From Armatimonadota bacterium (GTDB taxonomy: Bacteria > Armatimonadota > Zipacnadia > Zipacnadales > JABUFB01), in NCBI GenBank assembly GCA_013314775.1, contig JABUFB010000013.1:176901-240900 (forward strand): a stretch of DNA of 64,000 nt. Reading direction: 5' to 3'. The notes beneath the pieces were generated by a model. The model did no database searches and was not told the DNA's origin. It worked only from the letters and a program-made list of their open reading frames with translations. Shown here in pieces: positions 27,164 through 36,642 of this stretch (position 1 is its first letter; each line of letters begins with the position of its first letter). The position numbers and the translations under genes were made by a program.

Positions 27164-28366
27164 ATGACCGACACCGACCCGCGCGAGGACGACGTCCTCG
27201 ATGTTGATCTCGACGAGGACCGCTATGCCAGGCTGCGGCTGATCCCCTGGTGGGATCAGGAGCGCCTTGCGGACGCGCGACTCATGGTGGTGGGCGCGGG
27301 AGCCCTCGGTAACGAAATCTGCAAGAACCTTGCCCTTCTCGGGGTCGGGCGCGTCTTCATCGTGGACATGGACAGCATCGAAGACACCAACCTCACCCGC
27401 AGCATACTCTTCCGCCACGAAGATGAGGGCAAGCCGAAAGCTACCGTGGCGGCGCGTGCGATGAGTGAGATCAATCCCGATGTGCGCCCGAGGGCTTTCA
27501 TCGGCAATGTCATCCATGATCTCGGCCAAGGCGTATTCCGGGACATGGACATTATCTTCGGCGGCCTGGACAACCGAGAGGCCAGGGTCTGGATCAACGC
27601 GGTCTGCTGGAAACTGGGCAAGCCCTGGGTGGACGGGGCAATCGAAGCGATGCACGGGTTCGCGCGTATGTTCGTGCCTCCCGACGGGCCCTGCTATGAA
27701 TGTACCATGTCCGCCCAGGACTACCGGCTGCTCAACATGCGGCGCTCCTGCGCCCTGCTCACCCGGGATGATGTGATCCAGGGCAAAGTGCCGACCACGC
27801 CCACGACCGCGTCAGTCATCGCCGGTGTGCAGGTGCAGGAAGCGATCAAATGGCTGCACCGGGATCGCAACCTTCCTGGCCTGCGCGGGCAGGGGTTCGT
27901 CTACAACGGCCTTACCCACGACAGCTATGTGGTCAGCTACCAGAAGCGTGACGACTGCCCCGCCCACGACACCATTGAGCGCCTGGAGGAGACCGGCTGG
28001 CGCGCGGAGCACACTACCGTGGGTGAGGCGCTGGAATTCATCCGACAGCGCGTCTCGGCGAAAGCAGTGCTGGAGTTTGATCGCGAGATCTGCCTCACAT
28101 TCCAGTGCCGGCACTGCGGGACTGAAGAACCGGTCTTCCAGCCCCTGGGCAGACTGACCGGCGAGAACGCGCGCTGTCCGGACTGCGACCGCACACGGGA
28201 ACCGGTGTCCATACATGCGGTGACCGGGACCGAAGACTTCCTGGATAAGAGCCTTGCGGACATCGGGGTACCGAAATACGACATCGTGCGCGGCCGCGAG
28301 GGGATGAATGAGGTCTGCTTCGTGCTGGACGGGGACCGGGCCGAGGTGCTTGGCGAGGAAGGGTAG
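27164..28366 (+). CDS. E1-like ubiquitin-activating enzyme (ThiF/MoeB superfamily)
   Basis: The 400-residue protein adenylates the C-terminus of a ubiquitin-like partner. GAGALG at residues 44-49 is the ATP loop, followed by FIVDMDSIEDTNLTRSILFR and GKPKATVAARAM, and GGLDNREARVWIN at 133-145; these resemble eukaryotic UBA3/UBA2. C177 and C180 (CYEC) with C265 and H268 can bind zinc. C196 in RRSCALLTRD lies in the crossover loop where E1 enzymes carry the catalytic cysteine. A zinc ribbon (C315, C318, C338, C341) follows, then a C-terminal part with LADIGVPKYDIV. It has no clear ribosome site, so it may be coupled to the upstream gene. No E2 or JAB protease is in the window. Confidence 0.88.
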   Translation: MTDTDPREDDVLDVDLDEDRYARLRLIPWWDQERLADARLMVVGAGALGNEICKNLALLGVGRVFIVDMDSIEDTNLTRSILFRHEDEGKPKATVAARAMSEINPDVRPRAFIGNVIHDLGQGVFRDMDIIFGGLDNREARVWINAVCWKLGKPWVDGAIEAMHGFARMFVPPDGPCYECTMSAQDYRLLNMRRSCALLTRDDVIQGKVPTTPTTASVIAGVQVQEAIKWLHRDRNLPGLRGQGFVYNGLTHDSYVVSYQKRDDCPAHDTIERLEETGWRAEHTTVGEALEFIRQRVSAKAVLEFDREICLTFQCRHCGTEEPVFQPLGRLTGENARCPDCDRTREPVSIHAVTGTEDFLDKSLADIGVPKYDIVRGREGMNEVCFVLDGDRAEVLGEEG

Positions 28367-28375
28367 GCAGATGGT

Positions 28376-28457
28376 GTCGAGCGAGACGCTCGACCCACGC
28401 GCCCGAAATGGATGATCCCGCGTAGGCCGACCGTCCCGGTCGGCGGGGTGATCATCC
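28376..28457. repeat. Paired hairpins between E1 and GH2 genes
   Basis: GTCGAGCG/CGCTCGAC (28376-28394, AGA loop) is followed by a longer stem at 28410-28457, where GGATGATC pairs with GATCATCC and encloses GCCGACCG/CGGTCGGC with a TCC loop. They could end the cassette's transcript, though neither has a T run. Their palindromic core is of the kind scattered between genes in such genomes. Confidence 0.55.
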
Positions 28458-28497
28458 CATCCATACACTCAATCTGACGCATTGGAGGTGAACCGCC

Positions 28498-31400
28498 ATT
28501 CAGGGCACACACCGCGCGACAATCCGAGCCGTCCTCACGCTCTGCGCCATGGTCACAATGGCCGGCGCTGTCTGGGGCCAACAGGTGCGCGTGGAGCGGT
28601 CTGGCGACGGCTGGGCCGTGACCGGAACTCATTTCCGGGCCAATGTGGATGCCAACGGCATCCTCGACCTGCGCGCCGGAGACATTCACCTGCCCCACGT
28701 CGGCGCTCTGGCCTGGGAGGGCAACACCTGGGGGAACCGGCAGGGGGAGTGGTCACCGCAGGATGTCTCCGTCCAGCCTGACCCCGGGCAATCCGCTGAT
28801 GAGGTCACCATCAGTCTCTCCGGTCCCTGGCAGGTAGGCGGAGTGGAGGGCCAACTCGACTGCGAACTGCGGTTCAGCAATACCGGAGACGGGCAGGTCA
28901 GCGTATCGTGGCGGGTGACGCTCCCTCGTGCCAGCAGCCAGCGGCTCTGCTCGCGGGTAGAAGTCGCCGCAGTTCCCGGCCTGGAATTCGCCCGCGAGGC
29001 TGACGGGTCCGGCCGATTCGAGCCCGAACACCCGACTTCGGTACCCGCCTATACCCTCTGCTCCCAGCGTGGCAACCGCCTGCGCGTCGAACCCACCGGT
29101 GCGGCGATGATCCACACCCACGCCCCGGAGGGCGGAAGCGCAAACACGTACCTGTGGTTCGCCCACGACGGCATCCCGGCAGGGGTCACCGAGGGCGCTG
29201 TTGACCTTACTCTCGCACTGACTGACGAAGACCGTCTTGGAAGAGCGATCCAGGTGCTGAACCAGGCGAAATGGGAGATCGCACCTGCCGATGACCTGGC
29301 GTTCCCACCGGCGGACGGGTACGTGGCACTCCCCACCGTTCCCTGGGTTGCGGATTCGTGGCGGCAGCTAAAGGTCGGGGTGGAGACGCCCTGCGCCTGG
29401 TACCGCCACCGATTCCACGTGCCCGCCCACTGGTCGGAACGCAGCCTGCGCCTGCACTTTGAGGCAGTCTTCCTGGTCTCTCACGTCTATGTGAACGGGG
29501 TGCGCGTCGCCGAGAACCAGGATGGCTTCCTGCCTTTCGAGGTGGAGGTGTCCAGCGCCTTGCGGCCGGGCGAGGAGAACGAGCTGGTTGTGGGCGTCCT
29601 CGGCGACGCGACAAAGGCGCCGCCGGGGCTGGTGCTCGCCTCACAGCACAAGTACATGTCGGGCATCTGGCAGCCCGTGTCGCTGGTGGCCACACCCAAG
29701 ACCCGCATTGAAGATGTGTTCGTGCGGCCATCGGTGCGCAATGGAGCCCTTTCGGTGGACGTAACCGTGCGGAATGAGCTCTCCGACGCCGCGACTCCAC
29801 ACATCTCCGCGCGCGTGCTGGACGGAGAATCGATTGCCCTGACGCTGGAGCCGGTGGACGTGCCGGTGGCTGGAGCGGGAAGCGCGACGGTGACGCTGAC
29901 ATCGCGCTGGGAGACGCCCAGGCTGTGGTCGCCCACCGCGCCGAACATGTACACCCTCGAGGTCACCCAGGATTCGCCCCGCGACACGGTGCGCATTCCC
30001 TTCGGGTTTCGTGAAGTCTGGCTCGACGGCCCGCGCATCATGCTCAACGGAGTGCCGGTGCGCCTGCGTTCCACCTGGGGGCACAAGGGCGAGTGGCATT
30101 ACACGCCACCTGACCGGGTCTTCCAGATTCTCAAGGACCATAATCTCAACTGCGCCCGCATCCACGGGCAGCCGATCCGCCGCGAGTACTACGATGCCGC
30201 CGATCGTCAGGGATTCTTGCTCATTGCTGAATCCGCCGTCTACCAGCGCCCTGTGAGCGACCAGGCCCTCGAACACACCCGCCGCTTCATCCGAGCCCTG
30301 CGCAATCATCCATCCATTATCATCTGGAGCGGCACCAACGAGTTCGGCCACTGGAAGACCCCGCGCGACCAGAAGCGCACCGACTGGCTGGTGGCTCAGC
30401 GCGAAATGATCCGGGAGCTTGACCCCACGCGCCCGGTGCAGCAGTCCGGGTACGGCGAGACAGATGGCCGCGAGATGCTCCTGAACATCCACTACCCCGA
30501 GCTATACCCCGCCAATGCGCCCGAGTGCTTCCGCTGGCCCACAAACGCCTCGGTACCCATGGCGGACAACTACCTGAATTTCGAATGGTCGCGAGACAAG
30601 CCCTTGGCCATCGGCGAGCACATGCTTTTGAGCCACCACTGGGCGTCGGCGATGCTGGGCGACGCCGTCTACTCACGGGAGCCCAGTGAGCAGGCCGAAG
30701 CTGTCATCCGCGGCCAGGCAGAACTGTTCGAGATGGCGGTGCAGGAGTATCGGCGTCAGGGGCTGTGTATGATCTCGCCCATGGTCTTCCGCGGTCTGCC
30801 AAAGGGGAAGGAGATACCGAACCCGTACCTCGAGAGATTTCGCGAGATCTTCGCGCCAGTGACCGTGTATCTCGCCGAGTACGACCGCCAATGGTTCGGC
30901 GGCGGTCGGGTGGAACGCACGGCGCTCATCTGCAACGAGACCGACAAAGCAATGTCCGGAGAGCTGCGCTGGGCGGTCACTGCTCGGGGGTGTGTGAGCG
31001 AAAGCGGTTCCGTGCCGGCGGAGGTGCCCCCGGGAGCCGTCGCCGAAACCCGATTCAGCTTCATAGCGCCCTCGGTCAATGCGCCCACGGATGGAGAGAT
31101 CCAGCTTACGTTGGAGTTCGGAGATAAGCGCGTCACCCGCAAGTTCCCGGTACAGTTCTGGCCACGCGTGGACCTGCCGGAGCCTGCCCCGGACTGCCTG
31201 CTTTTCGACCCCGGTGGGCGACTCTCGGCATTGCTCGCGGAGGAAGGCGTCTCTGTCCGGCGCATTGCCGCACTCTCCGAGTTACCCGAATCGGCCGCCA
31301 GGCAGCTCATCATCGGCCCGGACGCGCTGCACGAGGCGAAACAGGGCGACGCGGCGATCGTGGGCGACTGGGTCCGTCAGGGCAATACCGTGGTGACACT

Positions 31401-33009
31401 CGAGCAAAGCTCTTTGCCCGAACGGTTCTTCCCGCTGCCCCTGGAGACCCGTGGACCGGCGAGCATCGCCTTTCTTCGCGCGCCCGACCACCCGCTGCTC
31501 GCAAAACTGTCCGACTTCGCGCTGCGCTTCTGGACGCCCGACGCGCGCGTCTGTGAGGCCAACCTTGCGAAGCCCACCCGCGGAGGGTTCACGCCGCTGG
31601 TGGACGTGGGCGGGCAGGGCATGGAGCAGAGCCCGATGCTCGAGCTTCGCCACGGCAGCGGAAGGTACGTGGTCTGCCAGCTTCTCGTGGCGCGATACGT
31701 GCAGACCGTCCCCGCTGCGCGACAGATTCTCGCTAACCTCCTGGCCTGGCGGCCCGAACCCACACCTGTGCGCCCTCTCGCGGGATGGAGCGCGACCCCG
31801 TCCGCTCTCGCTCAGTCGGTCCAGTGGGATATACAGGCGCGGGCATCCTGGAAGCGCGAGGCTCAGCTGCCTGAACCCGGCGGGCTGGTGCTCATTGAGT
31901 CCACGCGACTTACGCGGGACGACACACCTGCATTGCGTGCATTCGCTCGCGCCGGTGGAACAGTTTTCATCCACGGCAGCGGGCCCGACAATGCCCCGGC
32001 CCTCGCCGATCTGCTTGCCCGGAAGATCAGGTTCCAGCCGGCCGAGCCTGGCCCCGTCAGTGTGACAGCCGCCCCACTGACGCGGGGCATCGGCAGCTAT
32101 GACCTGTGGTGGGCCGACGGCGATGGTGCATACGAGGAGTCTGCGCTGCGCTGGACGCCGGCCTTTGACGACTACTCTGGAATCCGTCTGCTCACACAGC
32201 CCCCCGGATTGGTGGAAGTGTCTCTGGGCAAAGGCCGGGTGATTCTGAGCCAGTTCCGCTGGGAGCGCGTCCCTGCATGCAACCGGGCCCTGCGTTACGC
32301 ATCGATGCTTCTTTCAAACCTCGACGTGGAAATCCCCGGACAGTCCCTGGTCGCACGTGAGACCGGGGACTGGTTCGCGGTGGACCTCACACCCTTCTGC
32401 AACCGGGGGTTTGTGGACGAAGTCGCCGGTGACGGACGTGGGGGCTGGGCAGACGGTGGCGAGGACGACCTGCGCAACCTGCCCACCGGCCCGCAGGTCT
32501 TCGCCGGGCTGCCCTTCGAGATCATTCGGCCGGAACTCAACACCGGGCGGTCCTGCATCATGCTGGACGGCGTACTTCTTGGGGACGCGGGGGAGATTCG
32601 CAGTGGCGCCACGGGCATTTCCGCGGTCCGGCAGATACCGGTGGGCCGATCCGTAGAGAGTCTGTGCTTTCTGCATGCCGCAGTCGCAGCCCCGGGCATT
32701 GACTCGTCCGGCGCGGAAGTCGGGGCGTATGTGGTGCAGTACGAGGACGGATCTCAGGCAAGAATCCCGGTGCGGATCGGTGCCGAACTGCTTCCCTGGT
32801 CGGTCGAAAGCCCCAGCGAAGTCGACAACGGGGCTCTGGCGTGGTCCGGCGTCAACGGTCGCGGCGAGCCGGTATCACTATACAGCCTGACCTGGAGGAA
32901 TCCCCACCCGGAGCTGGCCGTGGAGTCCCTGGACGTCGAGACCGCGGGCAACCCGGGCTACTCTTTCGGCGTCGTGGCGATCACCGGCCGCGAGAGCGTG
33001 GGGCGGTAG
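28498..33009 (+). CDS. Secreted GH2 beta-galactosidase/mannosidase-like enzyme
   Basis: The 1503-residue reading uses an ATT at 28498, with GGAGGTG seven bases upstream. It gives a normal signal peptide (MQGTHRATIRAVLTLCAMVT to AVWGQ), which the first ATG at 28549 would cut in half. A jelly-roll domain (residues about 270-400: VSHVYVNGVRVAENQDGF), an Ig domain and the GH2 barrel follow. E615 in WSGTNEF is the acid/base and E707 in PLAIGEHM the probable nucleophile. A long C-terminal part has glutamine-amidotransferase-like and lectin-like stretches. The sugar cannot be named. Confidence 0.85.
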   Translation: MQGTHRATIRAVLTLCAMVTMAGAVWGQQVRVERSGDGWAVTGTHFRANVDANGILDLRAGDIHLPHVGALAWEGNTWGNRQGEWSPQDVSVQPDPGQSADEVTISLSGPWQVGGVEGQLDCELRFSNTGDGQVSVSWRVTLPRASSQRLCSRVEVAAVPGLEFAREADGSGRFEPEHPTSVPAYTLCSQRGNRLRVEPTGAAMIHTHAPEGGSANTYLWFAHDGIPAGVTEGAVDLTLALTDEDRLGRAIQVLNQAKWEIAPADDLAFPPADGYVALPTVPWVADSWRQLKVGVETPCAWYRHRFHVPAHWSERSLRLHFEAVFLVSHVYVNGVRVAENQDGFLPFEVEVSSALRPGEENELVVGVLGDATKAPPGLVLASQHKYMSGIWQPVSLVATPKTRIEDVFVRPSVRNGALSVDVTVRNELSDAATPHISARVLDGESIALTLEPVDVPVAGAGSATVTLTSRWETPRLWSPTAPNMYTLEVTQDSPRDTVRIPFGFREVWLDGPRIMLNGVPVRLRSTWGHKGEWHYTPPDRVFQILKDHNLNCARIHGQPIRREYYDAADRQGFLLIAESAVYQRPVSDQALEHTRRFIRALRNHPSIIIWSGTNEFGHWKTPRDQKRTDWLVAQREMIRELDPTRPVQQSGYGETDGREMLLNIHYPELYPANAPECFRWPTNASVPMADNYLNFEWSRDKPLAIGEHMLLSHHWASAMLGDAVYSREPSEQAEAVIRGQAELFEMAVQEYRRQGLCMISPMVFRGLPKGKEIPNPYLERFREIFAPVTVYLAEYDRQWFGGGRVERTALICNETDKAMSGELRWAVTARGCVSESGSVPAEVPPGAVAETRFSFIAPSVNAPTDGEIQLTLEFGDKRVTRKFPVQFWPRVDLPEPAPDCLLFDPGGRLSALLAEEGVSVRRIAALSELPESAARQLIIGPDALHEAKQGDAAIVGDWVRQGNTVVTLEQSSLPERFFPLPLETRGPASIAFLRAPDHPLLAKLSDFALRFWTPDARVCEANLAKPTRGGFTPLVDVGGQGMEQSPMLELRHGSGRYVVCQLLVARYVQTVPAARQILANLLAWRPEPTPVRPLAGWSATPSALAQSVQWDIQARASWKREAQLPEPGGLVLIESTRLTRDDTPALRAFARAGGTVFIHGSGPDNAPALADLLARKIRFQPAEPGPVSVTAAPLTRGIGSYDLWWADGDGAYEESALRWTPAFDDYSGIRLLTQPPGLVEVSLGKGRVILSQFRWERVPACNRALRYASMLLSNLDVEIPGQSLVARETGDWFAVDLTPFCNRGFVDEVAGDGRGGWADGGEDDLRNLPTGPQVFAGLPFEIIRPELNTGRSCIMLDGVLLGDAGEIRSGATGISAVRQIPVGRSVESLCFLHAAVAAPGIDSSGAEVGAYVVQYEDGSQARIPVRIGAELLPWSVESPSEVDNGALAWSGVNGRGEPVSLYSLTWRNPHPELAVESLDVETAGNPGYSFGVVAITGRESVGR

Positions 33010-33015
33010 TCGCCG

Positions 33016-34476
33016 TCAGTCCACCAGCCCGTTGGCTCGAAGGTCGTCCATGCCCACGAACTCAGCGGCGGTGGCGGGATTCTGGACAATCGGCACATAC
33101 GGGTAAGTCTCGAAAACCCCGCCGTCCCCCAGCATGCGCGGGTCCTTCTGTTCCGTCAGTTCCCGCTCCATCCGCTCCCGCAGGGTCTGCTTCTCCCTGG
33201 CGTAACCCTCGTCATCCGCCAGGTTACAGGTGCAGGCATACCCGTCCCTGACCGCATACAACTCTTCCGCGGGGCGCTTGCCGAAAGCCAGTTCGTACAG
33301 CGGCCGGACCTCCGGTGCGTCTCTGTTGGCGATCATGTAGTTCTTCGTGGGCGAGCCGTCAATGTCGCCGAAAGCCGGTGGATCACCGGCCGGCCAGCGG
33401 TCGGGTTCGAAGTTGCGGATGTAGACGAACTCATCGGTCCGGATGCATCGGCTCGGATAGCCCATGTTACTGGCACGGCAGTATGCGTGGCGCTCAATGC
33501 CCGTGAGCACATGGTCGCGCTCCGGGTCAACGCGGCCCTGCCGGCCTGATGTCAGGACTGGCATGAGGCTCCGCCCGGTCATGTTGTCGGGGATCTCCAG
33601 GCCCGCGGCTTCCAGGAACGTGGGCGCGAGATCAACAAAGGTCGTGAAGTCGGTGACGGTGCGTCCACCCGGAACCTTCTCCCCATAGCGGATGGCCATC
33701 GGCACATGCATGCCCTGCTCGTAGAGGTTGGCCTTTGCGCGCGGGAAGGGCAGACCGTTGTCACCGGTGACCACAATGAGCGTATTGTCAAGCTCGCCAA
33801 TCTCTTCGATCATGCCCAGCATGCGCCCGAGGTGCTCGTCGAACCACTCGATCTCCAGCGCATAGTCGAGCAGGTCGCTGCGCACCTCTTCGCAGTCGGG
33901 CAGGTACGGCGGCACCACCACATCCTCAAGCCGCTTGCCCGCACGCAGACCCGAGCCCTTCTCGTACACCCGGTGCGGCTCTTTCGCTCCATACCAGAAG
34001 CAGAACGGGGCGCCTTCAGGCCGCTCTGCCAGGAAATCGCCGAAGTTGGCCGCATAGTCGTTCCGGCTCATACGGCTAGTCGGAGGGTCATTCTGACGCT
34101 CGTTGTACCCGGGCCCGGCGGGATTCCTGGTGCGCCCGCTCATCTCGATGCTCCCCGGTCCCCAGCCCTTGTACGTGTGCCCCACGTGGTAGCCAACGCG
34201 CTCCAGAATGTCCGGGTAGACGTCGAACTCAGCGGGCAGAAGGCTCCACAGAATGCCACCCTCCCGAAGCTGCCACGGGTTGCGTCCTGTCAGAAGACTT
34301 GCCCGCGAGGGACTGCAGGAGGGAGCTGTGCAGTAGGCGTGGCTGAAAAGCACACCTTCATTCGCTACCCGGTCGAAGTTGGGGGTATTGACGAAGGGGC
34401 AACCGTAGGCGCTTGCATGTGGCCATGCCTGGTCATCGGAGATGGCAAGCAGGATGTTGGGCAGTCTGTCAGGCAT
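33016..34476 (-). CDS. Sulfatase (formylglycine type)
   Basis: The start is the ATG behind GGAGG; 486 residues. ILLAISDDQAWPHASAYG holds the calcium-site aspartates. C54 in SCSPSRASLLTGR is the cysteine that FGE converts to formylglycine. VVTGDNGLPFPRAK and ILERVGYHVGHTYKGWGPG are further family motifs. There is no signal peptide, so the enzyme may act in the cytoplasm or be exported by another route. It probably removes sulfate from glycans. It is convergent with the GH2 gene, six bases apart. Confidence 0.93.
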   Translation of the reverse strand: MPDRLPNILLAISDDQAWPHASAYGCPFVNTPNFDRVANEGVLFSHAYCTAPSCSPSRASLLTGRNPWQLREGGILWSLLPAEFDVYPDILERVGYHVGHTYKGWGPGSIEMSGRTRNPAGPGYNERQNDPPTSRMSRNDYAANFGDFLAERPEGAPFCFWYGAKEPHRVYEKGSGLRAGKRLEDVVVPPYLPDCEEVRSDLLDYALEIEWFDEHLGRMLGMIEEIGELDNTLIVVTGDNGLPFPRAKANLYEQGMHVPMAIRYGEKVPGGRTVTDFTTFVDLAPTFLEAAGLEIPDNMTGRSLMPVLTSGRQGRVDPERDHVLTGIERHAYCRASNMGYPSRCIRTDEFVYIRNFEPDRWPAGDPPAFGDIDGSPTKNYMIANRDAPEVRPLYELAFGKRPAEELYAVRDGYACTCNLADDEGYAREKQTLRERMERELTEQKDPRMLGDGGVFETYPYVPIVQNPATAAEFVGMDDLRANGLVD

Positions 34477-34601
34477 GGCAGTCCTCCATGATGCACCGTC
34501 TATGGCGACAACTGCGTGGGATCGGCTGTGGACCTCTTCGCCGCAAAGTCCCGCGGCACCTCGCGGCACCATCAGGAGGGTACCCGTGGGCCGCGGCTCG
34601 A

Positions 34602-34630
34602 TTGTCGCCGGGCACCTTCATCGCTATACT
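34602..34630 (+). promoter_or_regulatory. Promoter of the glycosyltransferase gene
   Basis: TTGTCG (34602-34607) and TATACT (34625-34630) are 17 bases apart. The ATG is 44 bases downstream, with a GAGGAG site between. Confidence 0.6.
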
Positions 34631-34674
34631 GGTGGGGTCCCATAGAGCCACCGTTTTGAGGAGCTGCCCGGAGC

Positions 34675-35658
34675 ATGAACACCGCCGAGCACGGAACCCC
34701 GCAGGTCTCCATCGTCATCCCTGTCTACAACGAGGAAGAGACTCTCCCCCACCTTCACGAAGCGCTGGTTCAGGCCCTGGGCGATATGGACAGGTCCTGG
34801 GAGGTCATCCTGGTCAACGACGGCAGCTCCGACCGCAGCAAGGAAGCGATGGACCGCATCGTGGATAGCGACCCTCGGTTCGTCGGGGTTCACCTGCGCC
34901 GCAATTTCGGCCAGACCGCGGCCATGGCAGCCGGGTTCGATCAGGCTCGCGGAGAGCTAGTTGTTGCGATGGATGCGGATTTGCAGAATGACCCCCTCGA
35001 CGTTCCCCGCCTGCTGGACAAGATGGACGAGGGCTACGACGTGGTCAGCGGCTGGCGCAAGGACCGCAAAGACCAGTGGCTCACGCGCATCCTGCCCTCG
35101 CGGATCGCTAACTGGATGATCTCCACTGCAACGGGTGTGCACCTCCACGACTATGGCTGCTCGCTCAAGGTCTACCGCCGGGAAGTCCTCGCCGATGTCC
35201 GCCTGTATGGCGAGATGCACCGCTTCATCCCGGCCCTTGCCTACTGGGCCGGCGGGCGCGTCGCCGAGGTAGAAGTCACCCATCACCCGCGGCGTTTTGG
35301 CAAGAGCAAGTACGGACTGAACCGCATCATGAAGGTCGCACTGGACCTCATGACCGTGAAGTTTCTGCTCTCATACTCGACGAAACCGATCCAGGTTTTC
35401 GGGCGGTGGGGACTTTACAGCTCACTGGCGGGGTTCCTGCTGGGCCTGTGGCTTTCTTTCGAGCGACTGGTGCTGGGTCACTCCATCGGCAACCGGCCTG
35501 CCCTGATCCTGGCCGTGCTGCTTATCGTGGTGGGCATGCAGCTTATCACCATGGGCCTGCTGGCGGAGATGCAGACCCGCACATACTACGAGTCCCACGG
35601 CAAGCGCATTTACTACATCCGCGAGGTGCGCCGGAACGAGGCCACGGCGCAGGAGTAG
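34675..35658 (+). CDS. GT2 glycosyltransferase, DPM1/ArnC-like with two membrane helices
   Basis: The 327-residue enzyme has the GT2 core: VSIVIPVYNEEETL, ILVNDGSSDRSKE, and the metal-binding DADLQND near residue 100. GKSKYGLNRIMKVALDLM is the usual link to the membrane part. Two helices (LYSSLAGFLLGLWLSF and LAVLLIVVGMQLITMGLLAEM) close it. Family members transfer a sugar to polyprenyl phosphate in the inner membrane. The adjacent sugar-nucleotide epimerase on the opposite strand fits a glycan-building role. Confidence 0.93.
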   Translation: MNTAEHGTPQVSIVIPVYNEEETLPHLHEALVQALGDMDRSWEVILVNDGSSDRSKEAMDRIVDSDPRFVGVHLRRNFGQTAAMAAGFDQARGELVVAMDADLQNDPLDVPRLLDKMDEGYDVVSGWRKDRKDQWLTRILPSRIANWMISTATGVHLHDYGCSLKVYRREVLADVRLYGEMHRFIPALAYWAGGRVAEVEVTHHPRRFGKSKYGLNRIMKVALDLMTVKFLLSYSTKPIQVFGRWGLYSSLAGFLLGLWLSFERLVLGHSIGNRPALILAVLLIVVGMQLITMGLLAEMQTRTYYESHGKRIYYIREVRRNEATAQE

Positions 35659-35664
35659 CGGCTC

Positions 35665-36642
35665 TCAGACCAGATTCTCCCTGTACCAGTCGACAAACGC
35701 CGACAGGCCATCCGCCAGGCTGGTCTGAGGCTTCCATTGCAGCAACTGCCCGGCTTTCTCCACGCTTGCCCATGTGTGTGGCACGTCTCCCGGTGCCGGC
35801 GGCTGCCAGTCGATGACCGCCTTCTGACCCAGCGCCGCCTCGATGCCCTCCACCATCTGCAGCACCGTGATCGGCCGGTCGCTCCCCAGGTTGATGACCT
35901 CGAAGCACCCGGGCTCGCCCAACTCGGGCGCGCGCATCGTGGCAACGATCCCGCGCACGATGTCCCCCACGAAGGTGAAGTCGCGGCTCGCAGTGCCATC
36001 GCCGTAGACAGGGATCGGCTTGCCCTGCAGCATGAGGCCCACGAACTTGCTGATCGCGAGGTCCGGCCTCTGGCGCGGGCCATATACCGTGAAGAATCGC
36101 AGGCAGGTCACCGGCAGCTTGTGGATCCGGCTGTAGGTGTAGCAGAGGGCCTCCGCCGCGACTTTCGTCGCCGCGTACGGCGACTCGGGCTTGTCAATGC
36201 GCTGGTCCTCGGAGAATGGCAGGCTGTTGGAGGCACCATATACCGAAGACGACGAGGCCAGCACGAACCGCTCCACGCCGTGCTTTCGCGCGGCCTCGAG
36301 CAGCGTCACCGTGGCATCCACGTTCATCCGGGTGTAAAGCTCGGGGTCCTGGATTGACCCTCGCACTCCGGCGCGCGCCGCAAGGTGGAACACGATCCGC
36401 GGCTTGTGTTCAGTGAAGACGCGCCCCAGCATCTCGCCGTCGCACACATCGCCCTGTACGAAGCTGAAGCCGGGATTGGCGCATACGCATTCCAGATTGC
36501 GGCGCTTTAGCCGCTCATCATAGTACGGGTCGAAACAATCGATGCCCACGACGGGGTGTCCGGCTTGCGCCAGGGACTCGCTGAGATGGGATGCGATGAA
36601 CCCGGCCGCTCCGGTCACGAGGCAGGGGTACACATCTTCCAT
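35665..36642 (-). CDS. NAD-dependent sugar-nucleotide epimerase (UDP-glucuronate 4-epimerase-like)
   Basis: The start is the ATG behind AGGAAG; 325 residues. An extended short-chain dehydrogenase: TGAAGFIASHL binds NAD, SSSSVYGASNSLPFSE and SPYAATKVAAE give the catalytic S, Y and K. CLRFFTVYGPRQRPDLAI and VYGDGTASRDFTFVGDIV are typical of UDP-glucuronate 4-epimerases and related enzymes. It probably makes a UDP-uronic or deoxy sugar for surface glycans. An outward promoter at 37053-37081 lies 400 bases upstream. Confidence 0.92.
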   Translation of the reverse strand: MEDVYPCLVTGAAGFIASHLSESLAQAGHPVVGIDCFDPYYDERLKRRNLECVCANPGFSFVQGDVCDGEMLGRVFTEHKPRIVFHLAARAGVRGSIQDPELYTRMNVDATVTLLEAARKHGVERFVLASSSSVYGASNSLPFSEDQRIDKPESPYAATKVAAEALCYTYSRIHKLPVTCLRFFTVYGPRQRPDLAISKFVGLMLQGKPIPVYGDGTASRDFTFVGDIVRGIVATMRAPELGEPGCFEVINLGSDRPITVLQMVEGIEAALGQKAVIDWQPPAPGDVPHTWASVEKAGQLLQWKPQTSLADGLSAFVDWYRENLV

